A stretch of 35,498 nt of DNA from Flavobacteriales bacterium. GTDB taxonomy: Bacteria; Bacteroidota; Bacteroidia; Flavobacteriales; BACL11. A model generated the notes under the pieces. It was not told the origin of the DNA. It made no database searches and worked only from the letters and a program-made list of their open reading frames with translations. The stretch's first letter is position 1, and each line of letters begins with the position of its first letter. Positions 1-8,560 of this stretch are shown piece by piece. Made by a program: the position numbers and the translations under genes. The stretch spans positions 128,220-163,717 of the forward strand of contig JACNLP010000042.1 of assembly GCA_014381465.1 (NCBI GenBank), in the 5' to 3' direction.

Positions 1-1020
1 GGTAGCAGAGGAGCTACTACTAGAGATGAGGATTTTGTGGAAGAAATGTTCATGGCAAATAATCATGATTATATGTTGTTTTTCACTGAAAAAGGGAAGT
101 GTTTTTGGATGAAAGTTTACGAAATTCCAGAAGGAAGTAAAACATCTAAAGGGCGTGCTATCCAGAATTTAATAAATATCCCATCAGATGATAAAGTAAT
201 GGCATTTATCAACACAAAAGATTTGAAAGATGAGGAATATATCAACTCTAATTGCATTGTAATGTGCACCAAAAAAGGAGTGATAAAAAAGACCACATTA
301 GAAGCTTATTCTAGGCCGAGAACAAATGGAATTAACGCCATTACTATTCGAGAAGGTGATCAGCTTTTAGAAGCAAAAATGACAAACGGAAGTTCTCAAA
401 TAATGTTGGCTGTAAAATCAGGTAAAGCCATTAGGTTTGAAGAAGAAAAGGTGCGCTCAATGGGAAGAACTGCCGCTGGGGTGAGAGGAATCAGGTTGAA
501 AGATGATAAAGATGAAGTAATAGGGATGATTTGTATTAACGACCAAGAGTCAAGTGTATTGGTAGTTGCCGAAAATGGTTATGGAAAACGCTCGGCAGTT
601 GATGCTTACCGAATTACAAATAGAGGAGGTAAGGGTGTGAAAACCATAAATGTAACTGAAAAAACAGGAAATCTTATTGCACTTAAAAATGTAACAGATA
701 ATGATGATTTGATGGTAATTAACAAATCAGGTGTTACCATTAGGATAGGTGTTGATACTTTAAGAGAAATGGGAAGAGCCACACAAGGGGTGAAAATAAT
801 CAGGTTAAAAGATGATGACTCTATTGCTTCTGTTGCCCAGGTTTCTAGGTTTGAAGCAGAGGAAGAAGTGCTTTTAGATGAAGAAGGAAATGTGATTGAA
901 AATCCTGAAACAGTGGAAGGCGATTCAACCGAAACGGAATCATCAGAAGAAAATACCAAGAATAATGATGACACTAATACTGAAGATAATAATCAAACAG
1001 AAGAAAATGAAGAAAATTAA
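1..1020 (+). CDS. gyrA: DNA gyrase subunit A, C-terminal part (5' end outside window)
   Basis: The reading frame is open from base 1, so this is the 3' end of a longer gene; the GTG at 37 is not its start. The protein is the DNA-wrapping beta-pinwheel of gyrase A, which lets the enzyme introduce negative supercoils. Seen in the sequence: repeated pinwheel blades with KGRAIQNLIN, MGRTAAGVRGIRL, NRGGKGVKT (the GyrA-box position) and MGRATQGVKIIRL. It ends in a long acidic, Asn/Glu/Thr-rich tail of about 55 residues, as many GyrA proteins do. The catalytic tyrosine domain lies upstream of the window. ParC is the alternative, but the intact GyrA-box-like motif favours gyrase. The last 14 bases overlap the next gene. 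Confidence 0.93.
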   Translation, partial: GSRGATTRDEDFVEEMFMANNHDYMLFFTEKGKCFWMKVYEIPEGSKTSKGRAIQNLINIPSDDKVMAFINTKDLKDEEYINSNCIVMCTKKGVIKKTTLEAYSRPRTNGINAITIREGDQLLEAKMTNGSSQIMLAVKSGKAIRFEEEKVRSMGRTAAGVRGIRLKDDKDEVIGMICINDQESSVLVVAENGYGKRSAVDAYRITNRGGKGVKTINVTEKTGNLIALKNVTDNDDLMVINKSGVTIRIGVDTLREMGRATQGVKIIRLKDDDSIASVAQVSRFEAEEEVLLDEEGNVIENPETVEGDSTETESSEENTKNNDDTNTEDNNQTEENEEN

Positions 1021-3832
1021 TCTTTTTACAGGATTTATCCTGTTAGCAACAGCTTTAATGGCTCAGGATATTACAGAACCTACATTTATTGCAAAGTATG
1101 GTGATAATGAATTAGACATTCCTTATGAAAGGTGGGAATTACCCAATGGATTAACTATTTTAGTGCATGAAGATCATTCTGATCCTATTGTTTATTTAGG
1201 AGTAACCTATCATGTAGGGTCAGCAAGGGAAACGCATGGAAAAACTGGATATGCACACTTTTTTGAGCACATGCTTTGTATGGGCTCAGAACATGCACCC
1301 GATAAAGGTCAATGGAATTTTGTAGAACAAGCAGGAGGAATAACTAATGCAAGCACTTCTTTTGACCAAACCAATTATTATCAAGTTTTCCCATCAAATT
1401 ATTTAGAGAGAATTATGTTCCTGGAATCAGATAGAATGGGATATTGTTATAATGAATTTAATCAGAAAGCTTTTGAGGCACAAAGAGGTGCTGTAAAAAA
1501 CGAAAAGATTGAAAGATGCCACACTCCTCTTTCTTTTCTTATGATTTTAGAAAAATTATTTGTTAACTTTTTTCCTCCTACCCACCCTTATAATTGGCCG
1601 ATAATTGGTTATGTTGAAGATCTAGATAGGGCAAACTTAGATGATATGAGAAACTGGTTAAAAAGATGGTATGGACCAAATAATGCAACACTGGTTATAT
1701 CTGGTGATGTAAATACTAAAGAGGCTATAGCCCTGGCAAACAAATATTTTTCTGGTATCCCTATGGGTGAATCGGTTAGAAAAATGAGAAAACAGCCAGT
1801 CAGATTGTCTTCTGATATTTATACTTCTTATATTGATCCTTATACAGGAGTGCCAATGAATGTAATGGCATTCCCTACTATACCTAATAATCATAAGGAC
1901 GCTCCTGCAGTTAAGATATTAGCTGAACTTTTAGCTGGTGGGAAAAGTTCTCCTTTTTATCAGAAATTTGTAAAGACAGACAAAGCAATACAAACTTCTA
2001 TTATTCCCTTACAATTAGAACTTTCAGGATTATTATTAATACAATATGTACCAAGACCAAGCATGGAGATGTACACGGAGGAAGCAAGCTTTTTTAGCGA
2101 AATTAATAATGACATTAGAAAGGCACTTAACGATTTTGAAACAGAAGGGTTTTTAGATGAAGATTTAGAGCGTATTAAAAGCCAATATGAAGCAGCTTTT
2201 ATTGAAGGATATGAAACGGTTGAAGATAAGGCAGGAGCTATTGCTTCTTACTCGATTTTTAATAATGATAAGATTAATGTGTCGGATGAATTAAAGGCTT
2301 ATTTATCGGTCAGTAGAGAAGATGTAATGAGGGTATATAAGAAGTATGTCAAAAATAAAAATGCTGTAATTTTAGATATAAAAACTTCTAATCCTTTTTC
2401 TGATAGAAAAGATTCTTTGATAAGTTTTAACCCATATGCTCCTAAGGTAGTTAAATCAGACCCACAATATGAAGGATTAGAATACCACAGACCTATTGAG
2501 ACAATTGATAGAAACAACCCGCCAAATATACTTGACCCAAAATCAGTAAAAATTCCTGAATATTACACTGATAAGTTTGATAATGGAATTGATGTGATAG
2601 GTATGTATACAAAATCTCCCATTCTTAAAATTTTGATTAATATTGAAGGAGGTAGCTTAGTTGAAAATAAGAAAGGAGTAGCAAACATGACAGCTTCATT
2701 AATGAATGAAGGAACTAAGAATTATTCCACTGAAGATATAAGTAAAGAATTGGATAAAATAGGAAGTAGTATTTCTTTTATGTCTGACAGAACTTCTACT
2801 ACAATTCTTATTTCCTCATTAAATGCAAATATTGATAAAACACTTGAGATACTTCAGGAAAAATTGTTTGGCCCAGGATTTGTTGAGGAAGATTTTGATC
2901 GTTTGAAAAAGAATAAAATTCAAGGGGAGGAGAATATAGAAAAGAATAGGCAATCAGTTGGGTCTAGGATTTTTAGAAAAAAGATTTTTGGAGACAATGC
3001 GTATGGAGGACATCCTGTAAAAAAGGATATCAAAAAGATTAAGATAAAAGATTTGCAGAAATACTATGAAACAAACTATTCTCCAAGTGTAACTGATTTA
3101 GTAATTGTAAGTCAATTTAGAAAAGAAGAAGTTCTTGGAAAACTAGATTTTCTGAAAAAATGGAAAGCAAAGGAGGTAAGCATTCCATCTAATTTTGATT
3201 TTCCAAAAACTGAGTCAACTCAAATTTTTATTTGTGATTTTCCTGGAGCTACTCAATCAAGTGTTTATGTTGGACATAAATCTCTAAAGTTCGATTACAA
3301 TGGTGAGTCGTTTAAAAATAAAATACTGAATTATCCTTTAGGAGGAAATGGTCTTACAAGCAGATTATCCAAGATAAGAGAGGAGGGAGGTGAAACTTAC
3401 GGAATTGGCTCTTATTTTAGTGGTGATAAGTATGGTGGCTCTTTTGGTATAGTTAGTAATATTAGTACGAAAGGAACCGTAAAATCAATTGCTGAGATTA
3501 TTACAATAACACAAGAATATATAAATAATGGTGTTAAGCAAGAGGAGCTTAATCTTACAAAGCAAAATATGATTAATAGCGAACTGATGGGGTATGAGTC
3601 AAATTATGAAAAGCTCTTTTTGTTGCTATCTATAACCTCAAACGATTTACCAAAAGATTATTCAGAGCAACAAAAAGTTATCATTAATAGTATGCAAAGA
3701 TCTAACATTGATGAATTAGCTAAAAAGAGCATAAAACCTGATGAGTTCATTATTGTTATTGCAGGAAATAAATATGTTATTCAGGACGAATTAAAAGGAT
3801 TAGGATATAAAATAACCGAAATTAAATACTAA
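1007..3832 (+). CDS. secreted two-domain M16 family zinc metallopeptidase
   Basis: A 941-residue pitrilysin/insulinase-family (M16) protease. I chose the ATG at 1007 because it gives a clean signal peptide (MKKINLFTGF... ending LMAQ); the frame opens earlier, but that part lies inside gyrA. The N-terminal half has the inverted zinc motif HFFEH (H84, E87, H88) and a third ligand E166 in VKNEK. The C-terminal half has no HxxEH (its equivalent region reads ANMTASLMNEG) but keeps the GGETYGIGSY segment typical of the second, non-catalytic M16 domain. The predicted location is the periplasm or the outer-membrane side, where M16 enzymes degrade peptides. It overlaps gyrA by 14 bp and the next gene begins 5 bp after it, so the three are probably cotranscribed. 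Confidence 0.9.
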   Translation: MKKINLFTGFILLATALMAQDITEPTFIAKYGDNELDIPYERWELPNGLTILVHEDHSDPIVYLGVTYHVGSARETHGKTGYAHFFEHMLCMGSEHAPDKGQWNFVEQAGGITNASTSFDQTNYYQVFPSNYLERIMFLESDRMGYCYNEFNQKAFEAQRGAVKNEKIERCHTPLSFLMILEKLFVNFFPPTHPYNWPIIGYVEDLDRANLDDMRNWLKRWYGPNNATLVISGDVNTKEAIALANKYFSGIPMGESVRKMRKQPVRLSSDIYTSYIDPYTGVPMNVMAFPTIPNNHKDAPAVKILAELLAGGKSSPFYQKFVKTDKAIQTSIIPLQLELSGLLLIQYVPRPSMEMYTEEASFFSEINNDIRKALNDFETEGFLDEDLERIKSQYEAAFIEGYETVEDKAGAIASYSIFNNDKINVSDELKAYLSVSREDVMRVYKKYVKNKNAVILDIKTSNPFSDRKDSLISFNPYAPKVVKSDPQYEGLEYHRPIETIDRNNPPNILDPKSVKIPEYYTDKFDNGIDVIGMYTKSPILKILINIEGGSLVENKKGVANMTASLMNEGTKNYSTEDISKELDKIGSSISFMSDRTSTTILISSLNANIDKTLEILQEKLFGPGFVEEDFDRLKKNKIQGEENIEKNRQSVGSRIFRKKIFGDNAYGGHPVKKDIKKIKIKDLQKYYETNYSPSVTDLVIVSQFRKEEVLGKLDFLKKWKAKEVSIPSNFDFPKTESTQIFICDFPGATQSSVYVGHKSLKFDYNGESFKNKILNYPLGGNGLTSRLSKIREEGGETYGIGSYFSGDKYGGSFGIVSNISTKGTVKSIAEIITITQEYINNGVKQEELNLTKQNMINSELMGYESNYEKLFLLLSITSNDLPKDYSEQQKVIINSMQRSNIDELAKKSIKPDEFIIVIAGNKYVIQDELKGLGYKITEIKY

Positions 3833-3837
3833 AAACA

Positions 3838-5016
3838 ATGATAAAAAAAGGGATTTTAACTTTACTATTTTCTACAATAGGATTTGTATGCTTTGCACAA
3901 AAACATAATGTGGTAAATGCTTCTATTGCACTAAGGCAAGAAAAATTAGAAGAAGCAAAAAAATATATTGATGAAGCTTATGCAACAGAAAGCACAGCAA
4001 ACGATCCTAAAATGTGGAACTATCGAGCTCCCATTTATCTGGAAATTGCACGAAAACAAGACAAGCTAGATAAAGATGCAGCTTTAAAAGCAACTGAGGC
4101 ATATCTGAAATGTTTGCAAACTGACCATAAAGGCAGAATTATTGTTCGGAAATGGACATCAAAAGAGGATGTTTTATCTGGTTTGGTACAATGTGCCTAT
4201 AAGCTTTTTAATGCAGCCATAGAAGCGCATAATACTGAGCAGTACAAGAGAGCAATTAAACTGTATAATGCCATTTTTGATGTTATTCCACATGATGAGC
4301 AGGACCAACTAAAAAGAGGAAATATTACCAAAGAAACTATTTTGTATAATTCCTTTTTTGCTTCTAATAAAATGAAAGATAACAATAAATCAAAGGAGTT
4401 ATTACAAAAGCTAATCAATATTAACTTTAATGAGCCTGCTATTTATATTCATATGAGTAATATTTATATTGAAGAGGGAAATACAGATAAAGCAATTGAA
4501 TACTTAGCGCTAGGGAGAGAGATGTTTGAGGAAGATCAGAGCTTGATAAATACTGAGATAAACCTTTATATACAGTTAAATAGAACCTCAGAATTGATTG
4601 AAAAACTAGGAGAGGCGATTGGGATTGATCCAGAAAATGATTTGTTATATTTTAACAGAGGTACAATATACGACCAGGAAGGTAATGTTGAAATGGCAGA
4701 AAAAGATTATTTGATGGCAATAGATTTAAATTCTAGCTCATTTGGTGCCAATTATAATTTGGGTGCATTGTATTTTAATTATGGAGTAAAATTGAAGGAT
4801 AATGCGAGTAATACTTCTAACAATTCAAAATACACTGCACTTAAAAAGCAGGCAGATGATAATTTCTCAAAAGCATTACCATATATGGAAGTAGCTTTTA
4901 ATTTGAATGAGGAGGATAAGAATACTATTATTTCCTTAAAGCAATTGTACGCTTTAAAAGGGGATTATGATAAATCCAATGAAATGAAGAAGCTTTTAGC
5001 TGAATTAAAAAAGTAA
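3838..5016 (+). CDS. secreted tetratricopeptide-repeat protein
   Basis: A 392-residue protein with a signal peptide (MIKKGILTLLFSTIGFVCFAQ). The rest is helical and made of TPR-like units: examples are AIYIHMSNIYIEEGNTDKAI near residue 200-220, DLLYFNRGTIYDQEGNVEMA near 270-290, and a further unit near 300-320. TPR proteins are scaffolds for protein-protein contacts in the periplasm or at the outer membrane; no catalytic domain is visible. It follows the M16 protease gene by 5 bp and is followed by a hairpin terminator, so it ends the gyrA-M16-TPR transcript. A link with the peptidase is suggested only by position. Confidence 0.8.
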   Translation: MIKKGILTLLFSTIGFVCFAQKHNVVNASIALRQEKLEEAKKYIDEAYATESTANDPKMWNYRAPIYLEIARKQDKLDKDAALKATEAYLKCLQTDHKGRIIVRKWTSKEDVLSGLVQCAYKLFNAAIEAHNTEQYKRAIKLYNAIFDVIPHDEQDQLKRGNITKETILYNSFFASNKMKDNNKSKELLQKLININFNEPAIYIHMSNIYIEEGNTDKAIEYLALGREMFEEDQSLINTEINLYIQLNRTSELIEKLGEAIGIDPENDLLYFNRGTIYDQEGNVEMAEKDYLMAIDLNSSSFGANYNLGALYFNYGVKLKDNASNTSNNSKYTALKKQADDNFSKALPYMEVAFNLNEEDKNTIISLKQLYALKGDYDKSNEMKKLLAELKK

Positions 5017-5022
5017 AAGCAT

Positions 5023-5046
5023 GAAAGGGGAGAATACTCCCTTTTC
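5023..5046 (+). terminator. hairpin terminator after the TPR gene
   Basis: A 10-bp stem (GAAAGGGGAG / CTCCCTTTTC, one G-T wobble) with an AATA loop lies 7 bp after the TPR stop codon. It is followed by a T-rich but broken tract (CTTAATATTT). A second weak element, AATAC-AGG-GTATT followed by TTGTTTTTT, lies near 5104-5125. Both sit between convergent genes, so the site probably also limits readthrough from typA. Confidence 0.7.
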
Positions 5047-5135
5047 CTTAATATTTCCTATTTAACATAATATTAATTATAGGACAAAAGAAGTAATTTG
5101 TATAATACAGGGTATTTTGTTTTTTACACCTCTTT

Positions 5136-6905
5136 TTATCTGTATGAAATTTTTCGCATTCGTAAATTCTCAGGAGTAACTTCAAGGTATTCATTTGCTT
5201 GAATGTATTCCATGCTTTCTTCTAAGGAAAAATCAATTTTAGGGGCAATATTTACCGCTTCATCAGAACCTGATTTACGCATATTTGTTAATTGCTTTCC
5301 TTTAATAAGATTGATATCCAAATCATTATCCCTTGAATTTTCTCCAATCACTTGTCCTTTGTAAATTATATCGCCAGGATTCACAAAAAACTTGCCTCTA
5401 TCTTGTAATCGGTTAATAGCAAAAGCAGTTGATACACCAGCTTCCATTGAAATCAAAGACCCTTTATTCCTTTCAGGAATATCACCTTTGTATGGGGCGT
5501 ATTCTCTAAATCGGTGTGTCATTACAGCATTTCCTGCTGTGGCAGTTAGCATATTGTTTCTTAGCCCGATTAATCCTCTTGATGGAATATCAAACTCTAA
5601 ATGTTGTAAATCTCCTTTCGGCTCCATTATCAGCAAATCTCCTTTTCGCTTTGTTACCAATTCTATTGCTTTCCCTGAAAATTCTTCTGGAACATCAATT
5701 ACTAAGGTTTCAAATGGCTCACATTTTCTGCCGTCAATTTCTTTGAAAATTACTTGTGGTTTGCCTACTTGCAGTTCATATCCCTCACGCCTCATAGTTT
5801 CAATTAGTACCGATAAATGCAAAATTCCTCTTCCATAAACATTAAACTTATCTTCCGAATCGGTATCCTCTACCCTTAGTGCTAAGTTTTTTTCTAATTC
5901 TTGATACAATCTTTCTCTTAAATGACGAGAAGTAACAAACTTTCCTTCCTTTCCAAAAAATGGGGAATTGTTAATGGTAAAAAGCATGCTCATGGTTGGT
6001 TCGTCAATCGAAATTCTTGGCAATTCTTCCGGATTTTCCAAATCAGAAAGGGTATCTCCAATTTCAAAACCTTCTATTCCAACTATTGAACAAATATCTC
6101 CACTCCTAGCAGTTTTTACTTGTGCTTTTCCCATTCCTTCAAATACATATAATTCCTTAATTCTCACTTTCTTTCTCACTCCATCAGCTTTACAAAGCAT
6201 ATAATCTTTATTCTCTTCCAAATCCCCTCTGAATATTCTGCCAATAGCAATTCGTCCAACAAATTTGGAATAATCCAAAGAGGTAATTTGCATTTGTGGA
6301 GTTCCTTCATTGTAAGGAGCTTCAGGAATTTCAGAAATTGCAGCATCTAATAAAGGTGTAATATTATCTGTTTTATCTTTCCAATCTAAACTCATCCACC
6401 CTTCTTTGGATGAACCAAAAATTGTTACGAAATCCAACTGCTCTTCTGTAGCATCAAGGTTAAACATTAAATCAAAAACAGCATCTTGAACTAAATCAGG
6501 AGTACAGTTTTCTTTATCTACTTTATTTACAACAACAATTGGTTTTAATCCTAATTCAATTGCTTTACCTAGTACAAACCTTGTTTGTGGCATTGCTCCC
6601 TCAAAAGCATCAACTAATAATAAAACTCCATCAGCCATTTTTAGTACTCGTTCTACCTCCCCGCCAAAATCGGCATGTCCAGGAGTATCAATTACATTAA
6701 TCTTAACCCCTTTATAAGTAACGGATACATTTTTTGAAAGAATAGTAATTCCCCTTTCACGCTCCAAATCATTGCTATCTAATAGCAATTCTGTGCGTTC
6801 TTTCCTTTCATCTAATATTTTTCCTTCCTCAATTATCTTATCTACTAAGGTAGTTTTTCCATGATCTACATGGGCAATAATAGCTATATTTCTGATAGAT
6901 TGCAT
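5136..6905 (-). CDS. typA: ribosome-binding translational GTPase TypA/BipA
   Basis: A 589-residue EF-G-like GTPase that binds the 70S ribosome and supports ribosome assembly and stress or cold adaptation. The G1 loop AHVDHGKTT is at residues 11-19, followed by the RERGITI switch, [12 protein letters not shown] (G3) and NKVDKENC (G4). Then come the domain II barrel, domain III/V ([15 protein letters not shown] and [13 protein letters not shown]) and the TypA-specific C-terminal domain ([12 protein letters not shown]). The length matches the family (about 590-610). The ATG at 6905 gives the standard start [16 protein letters not shown]; a TTG two codons upstream is less likely. A -7-like box lies 18 nt upstream. 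It is a single-gene unit between two terminators. Confidence 0.96.
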   Translation of the reverse strand: MQSIRNIAIIAHVDHGKTTLVDKIIEEGKILDERKERTELLLDSNDLERERGITILSKNVSVTYKGVKINVIDTPGHADFGGEVERVLKMADGVLLLVDAFEGAMPQTRFVLGKAIELGLKPIVVVNKVDKENCTPDLVQDAVFDLMFNLDATEEQLDFVTIFGSSKEGWMSLDWKDKTDNITPLLDAAISEIPEAPYNEGTPQMQITSLDYSKFVGRIAIGRIFRGDLEENKDYMLCKADGVRKKVRIKELYVFEGMGKAQVKTARSGDICSIVGIEGFEIGDTLSDLENPEELPRISIDEPTMSMLFTINNSPFFGKEGKFVTSRHLRERLYQELEKNLALRVEDTDSEDKFNVYGRGILHLSVLIETMRREGYELQVGKPQVIFKEIDGRKCEPFETLVIDVPEEFSGKAIELVTKRKGDLLIMEPKGDLQHLEFDIPSRGLIGLRNNMLTATAGNAVMTHRFREYAPYKGDIPERNKGSLISMEAGVSTAFAINRLQDRGKFFVNPGDIIYKGQVIGENSRDNDLDINLIKGKQLTNMRKSGSDEAVNIAPKIDFSLEESMEYIQANEYLEVTPENLRMRKISYR

Positions 6906-6923
6906 ATTCAAAATTTAAGTCGG

Positions 6924-6931
6924 CAAAAATA
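6924..6931 (-). promoter_or_regulatory. -7 box ahead of typA
   Basis: On the minus strand the bases read TATTTTTG, matching the Bacteroidota sigma-A -7 consensus TAnnTTTG, 18 nt before the typA ATG. No convincing -33 TTG is present at the normal distance, so this rests on one box and its position. Confidence 0.45.
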
Positions 6932-6991
6932 GTATTGTTTTATTATTAATTGACTGTAAACTAGCTTTTTATTTATTGCATTTTTTGACAT

Positions 6992-7017
6992 AAAAAAAGC
7001 CCTGAATTCAGGGCTTT
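6992..7017 (-). terminator. strong palindromic terminator after the 65-residue gene
   Basis: A perfect 24-bp palindrome (AAAAGCCCTGAA followed by its exact reverse complement, with an EcoRI site at its centre) forms a 10-bp stem with an AATT loop. On the minus strand it is followed by a run of seven T, making a classical intrinsic terminator 23 bp after the stop of the small gene at 7041. The symmetric A and T flanks could allow some plus-strand activity too. Confidence 0.85.
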
Positions 7018-7040
7018 TCAAATCTTAAGTTGTGTATGAC

Positions 7041-7238
7041 TTATTTACCTTTCAAAAACGGTAAACCAGTTTTGTCATTTTCCACAACATTCTTTCCATC
7101 AGGAAGATCACAAGCCGTAGATCGTTGGTCTTTTGAGAAATAATAAATTCTCTGTACTCTTCCAGTTGATTTCAAGGTAACATCTTTACAATTTAAGTAA
7201 TAAGTTGTTCCTTTTTTGTTTTCATGTGCATAGCCCAT
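7041..7238 (-). CDS. conserved-looking 65-residue small protein
   Basis: A complete ATG-initiated ORF of 65 residues: N-terminal GYAHENKKGTTYYLN, middle GRVQRIYYFSKDQRS, C-terminal VVENDKTGLPFLKGK. There is no signal peptide or membrane helix, so it is probably cytoplasmic. The pattern of Tyr/Phe-rich strands (TYYL, IYYF), a Lys-rich stretch and a TGLP-x-LK ending resembles small uncharacterised proteins found in several bacterial phyla; I recall the pattern but cannot name a characterised function. Two things support it as a real gene: a strong terminator directly downstream, and a decayed second copy of the same protein at 7713-7920. It has a long AT-rich upstream region holding a nested inverted repeat. 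Confidence 0.75.
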   Translation of the reverse strand: MGYAHENKKGTTYYLNCKDVTLKSTGRVQRIYYFSKDQRSTACDLPDGKNVVENDKTGLPFLKGK

Positions 7239-7259
7239 AATTAATAGTTTTTTGGTTAA

Positions 7260-7391
7260 TACTAGGTTATTTAATCAGGTACAATTTAGAAAAAAAATAT
7301 CAATCACACCTAATTGTTACAAAAAAAATGAAAATTAGCTGTTAATAACTTCTGATTAGAAAGAATAAAATACCGATAAGATAACCTAGTA
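7260..7391. repeat. nested inverted repeat, MITE-like or structured leader
   Basis: The outer arms are an exact 11-bp inverted pair: TACTAGGTTAT at 7260-7270 and ATAACCTAGTA at 7381-7391. Inside them TAATCAG (7272-7278) pairs with CTGATTA (7352-7358), and GTACAATTTA (7279-7288) imperfectly matches the complement of TAATTGTTAC (7311-7320). The three pairs are in the right order to fold into one long interrupted stem. No clear target-site duplication flanks it. It lies directly upstream of the 65-residue gene, so it could be a leader structure or a small insertion. Confidence 0.4.
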
Positions 7392-7447
7392 AATGTTATT
7401 TTTTTTCAATTTTTCAAGTATAACCACAACTATATATCTATTAGATA

Positions 7448-7462
7448 ATCAGCAACTTACAA
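7448..7462. repeat. 15-bp direct repeat, copy 1
   Basis: ATCAGCAACTTACAA occurs here and again, exactly, at 7933-7947 in the same orientation; similarity continues weakly (GC and CTAA at matching offsets). Both copies lie upstream of a copy of the small gene (intact or decayed), which suggests a duplicated gene-plus-upstream unit. Confidence 0.45.
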
Positions 7463-7662
7463 TCGCTCTAACCTAGTGAAAGGTTTTTATATTTATTCTA
7501 ATTTGTTTTGATTAAAAAAAGTGTAAAATACTGCTGTTATGTGGTTAATAAATACATCTTAAATAATGATAATTCGCATTATAAATGGGTAAAAAAACGA
7601 CTTTTCTCCCCTAAGAAATATGCGAAAATCCTTTGTTTTACCTTTTTTTCTGTGTAAAAAAT

Positions 7663-7699
7663 AAAAAAAGCAAATCCAAAAAAAAATGAGATTTTGCTT
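7663..7699 (-). terminator. hairpin with T tract after the decayed small gene
   Basis: On the minus strand AAGCAAAATC and GATTTGCTT pair (one bulged base) around a T-rich loop and are followed by seven T. It lies about 14 bp downstream of the final stop of the decayed small gene, the same arrangement as the terminator behind the intact copy at 6992-7017. Confidence 0.45.
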
Positions 7700-7712
7700 G
7701 TTAAATGGTGAA

Positions 7713-7920
7713 TTATGCTTTTTTCAAGAAAGTCCTGTTCTTTTATTTTCTACTACAGTTTTTTCCGGATAGAATATTGCAAGCATACAATCTTTTGTCT
7801 TTGGTAAAAAAAAATATCGTTTACGGTTTGGCTTTGGTTAACAACTAAGTTTTAGACTTACAAAACTAATCAGTAACAGTGCGCTTTTCCAAATTTAGAT
7901 AGCTCTCTGTTGCGCTTCAT
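7713..7920 (-). pseudogene. decayed second copy of the 65-residue small protein gene
   Basis: Translating the minus strand from the ATG at 7920 gives fragments that align in order with the intact protein at 7041-7238. KFGKAHCY then a stop corresponds to NKKGTTYYL. After a frame change, CKSKT-stop-LLTKAKP-stop-TIFFFTKDKRLYACNILSGK corresponds to CKDVTLKSTGRVQRIYYFSKDQRSTACDLPDGK, with two in-frame stops. Then come TVVENKRTGL in another frame (against NVVENDKTGL) and FLKKA-stop in a third (against FLKGK-stop). The span of about 69 codons matches the intact gene's 66. One of the disruptions borders a T9 homopolymer. I read it as an old paralogue inactivated by several mutations. This comes from hand alignment; no database comparison was possible. 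Confidence 0.65.
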
Positions 7921-7932
7921 AAATGCCGTAAC

Positions 7933-7947
7933 ATCAGCAACTTACAA
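7933..7947. repeat. 15-bp direct repeat, copy 2
   Basis: Exact second copy of ATCAGCAACTTACAA (first at 7448-7462), 13 bp upstream of the ATG of the decayed small gene. Confidence 0.45.
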
Positions 7948-8044
7948 GAAGCATCTAATTTATCACTTTTTAGTATATCAAATAAGGTGAGAAGATTTCC
8001 TCATTTTTGATTACAATAAATCACCTTAATTTACTTTATATTTT

Positions 8045-8052
8045 TAGTTTTG
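8045..8052 (+). promoter_or_regulatory. -7 box ahead of the DUF4019-like gene
   Basis: TAGTTTTG matches TAnnTTTG and lies 19 nt before the ATG at 8072. No clear -33 TTG at the expected spacing. Confidence 0.45.
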
Positions 8053-8071
8053 CTAATCAAACAATTTAGAT

Positions 8072-8545
8072 ATGAAACGATATTTTTTACTACTCACACT
8101 CTCTTTTTCTGTACTTTTAGGGTTTTCCCAAAAAACGCAAAGACAACAGATGCGAGATGCTGAAAAAGTGGCTATAAGTTGGCTTAATAAACTAAATAGT
8201 AAAAAGTATTTGGATTGCTGGAATATGCTAGGAAAAACAACCCAAAAGCAAACTACTTTTGAAGATTGGAACGCATATTTCAGTATTGAACTTATGCCTG
8301 AATTAGGGGATTTTATTTCCAGGAAGTACTATTTGGCTGAAATTGAAAAAGAAATGGAAGGACTGCCAAAAGGATTGTATGTAAATATTCGTTATAATTC
8401 CATTTACAGCAATACCGATAGTGCAGAAGAATATGTTATGATGTCTTTATCTAAAGCAGGAAAATGGGAGATACTCTCTTATTTTGCCGAATACCAACTA
8501 AAAGATGATAATGGAGAGCTTCCAAAATCTCAGTTAAAAAACTAA
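8072..8545 (+). CDS. secreted DUF4019-like protein
   Basis: 157 residues with a signal peptide (MKRYFLLLTLSFSVLLGFSQ). The mature part follows the DUF4019 pattern: an N-terminal helix with a conserved Trp (EKVAISWLNKLNSKKYLDCW, residues 33-52), a middle Trp (TFEDWNAYF), an Arg-containing turn (FISRKYYLAE), then LPKGLYVNIRYNSIYSNTDS and a final strand pair (EEYVMMSLSKAGKWEILSYF). The biochemical function of this NTF2-like-looking family is not known to me. It has its own -7 box. Its TAA stop overlaps the stop of the minus-strand gene at 8542 tail to tail by 4 bp. Confidence 0.75.
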   Translation: MKRYFLLLTLSFSVLLGFSQKTQRQQMRDAEKVAISWLNKLNSKKYLDCWNMLGKTTQKQTTFEDWNAYFSIELMPELGDFISRKYYLAEIEKEMEGLPKGLYVNIRYNSIYSNTDSAEEYVMMSLSKAGKWEILSYFAEYQLKDDNGELPKSQLKN

Positions 8546-8560
8546 ATGGCATTTTTAGTT
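8540..8560. terminator. weak hairpin over two convergent stop codons
   Basis: AACTAAA (8540-8546) pairs with TTTAGTT (8554-8560) across a 7-nt loop. The left arm contains both stop codons of the converging genes. The stem is AT-only and has no strong T tract, so it may be only a weak bidirectional terminator. Confidence 0.3.

Larger units (their letters stand above)
7239..8071. other. 833-bp intergenic stretch without an intact gene
   Basis: A very AT-rich stretch between the 65-residue gene and the DUF4019-like gene. From left to right it holds a 131-bp nested inverted repeat (7260-7391), the first copy of a 15-bp direct repeat (7448-7462), about 200 bp in which I recognise nothing (7463-7662), a terminator-like hairpin on the minus strand (about 7663-7699), a decayed copy of the small gene (7713-7920), the second copy of the direct repeat (7933-7947), and the promoter of the next gene (-7 box at 8045-8052). 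Confidence 0.7.

Noticed and set aside
606-974. 122-residue minus-strand ORF inside gyrA
   Set aside because: Low-complexity Ser/Thr/Val-rich product opposite the well-supported GyrA frame; a shadow of the acidic tail.
5392-5838. 148-residue plus-strand ORF opposite typA
   Set aside because: Lies fully within the conserved TypA gene on the other strand, with no recognisable protein pattern.
6906-6911. TTG start two codons upstream of typA
   Set aside because: The ATG at 6905 gives the normal TypA N-terminus, and the extension adds only two residues.
7463-7662. Possible third copy of the 65-residue small gene
   Set aside because: Translation of the minus strand gave no ordered match to the protein; only AT-rich similarity.
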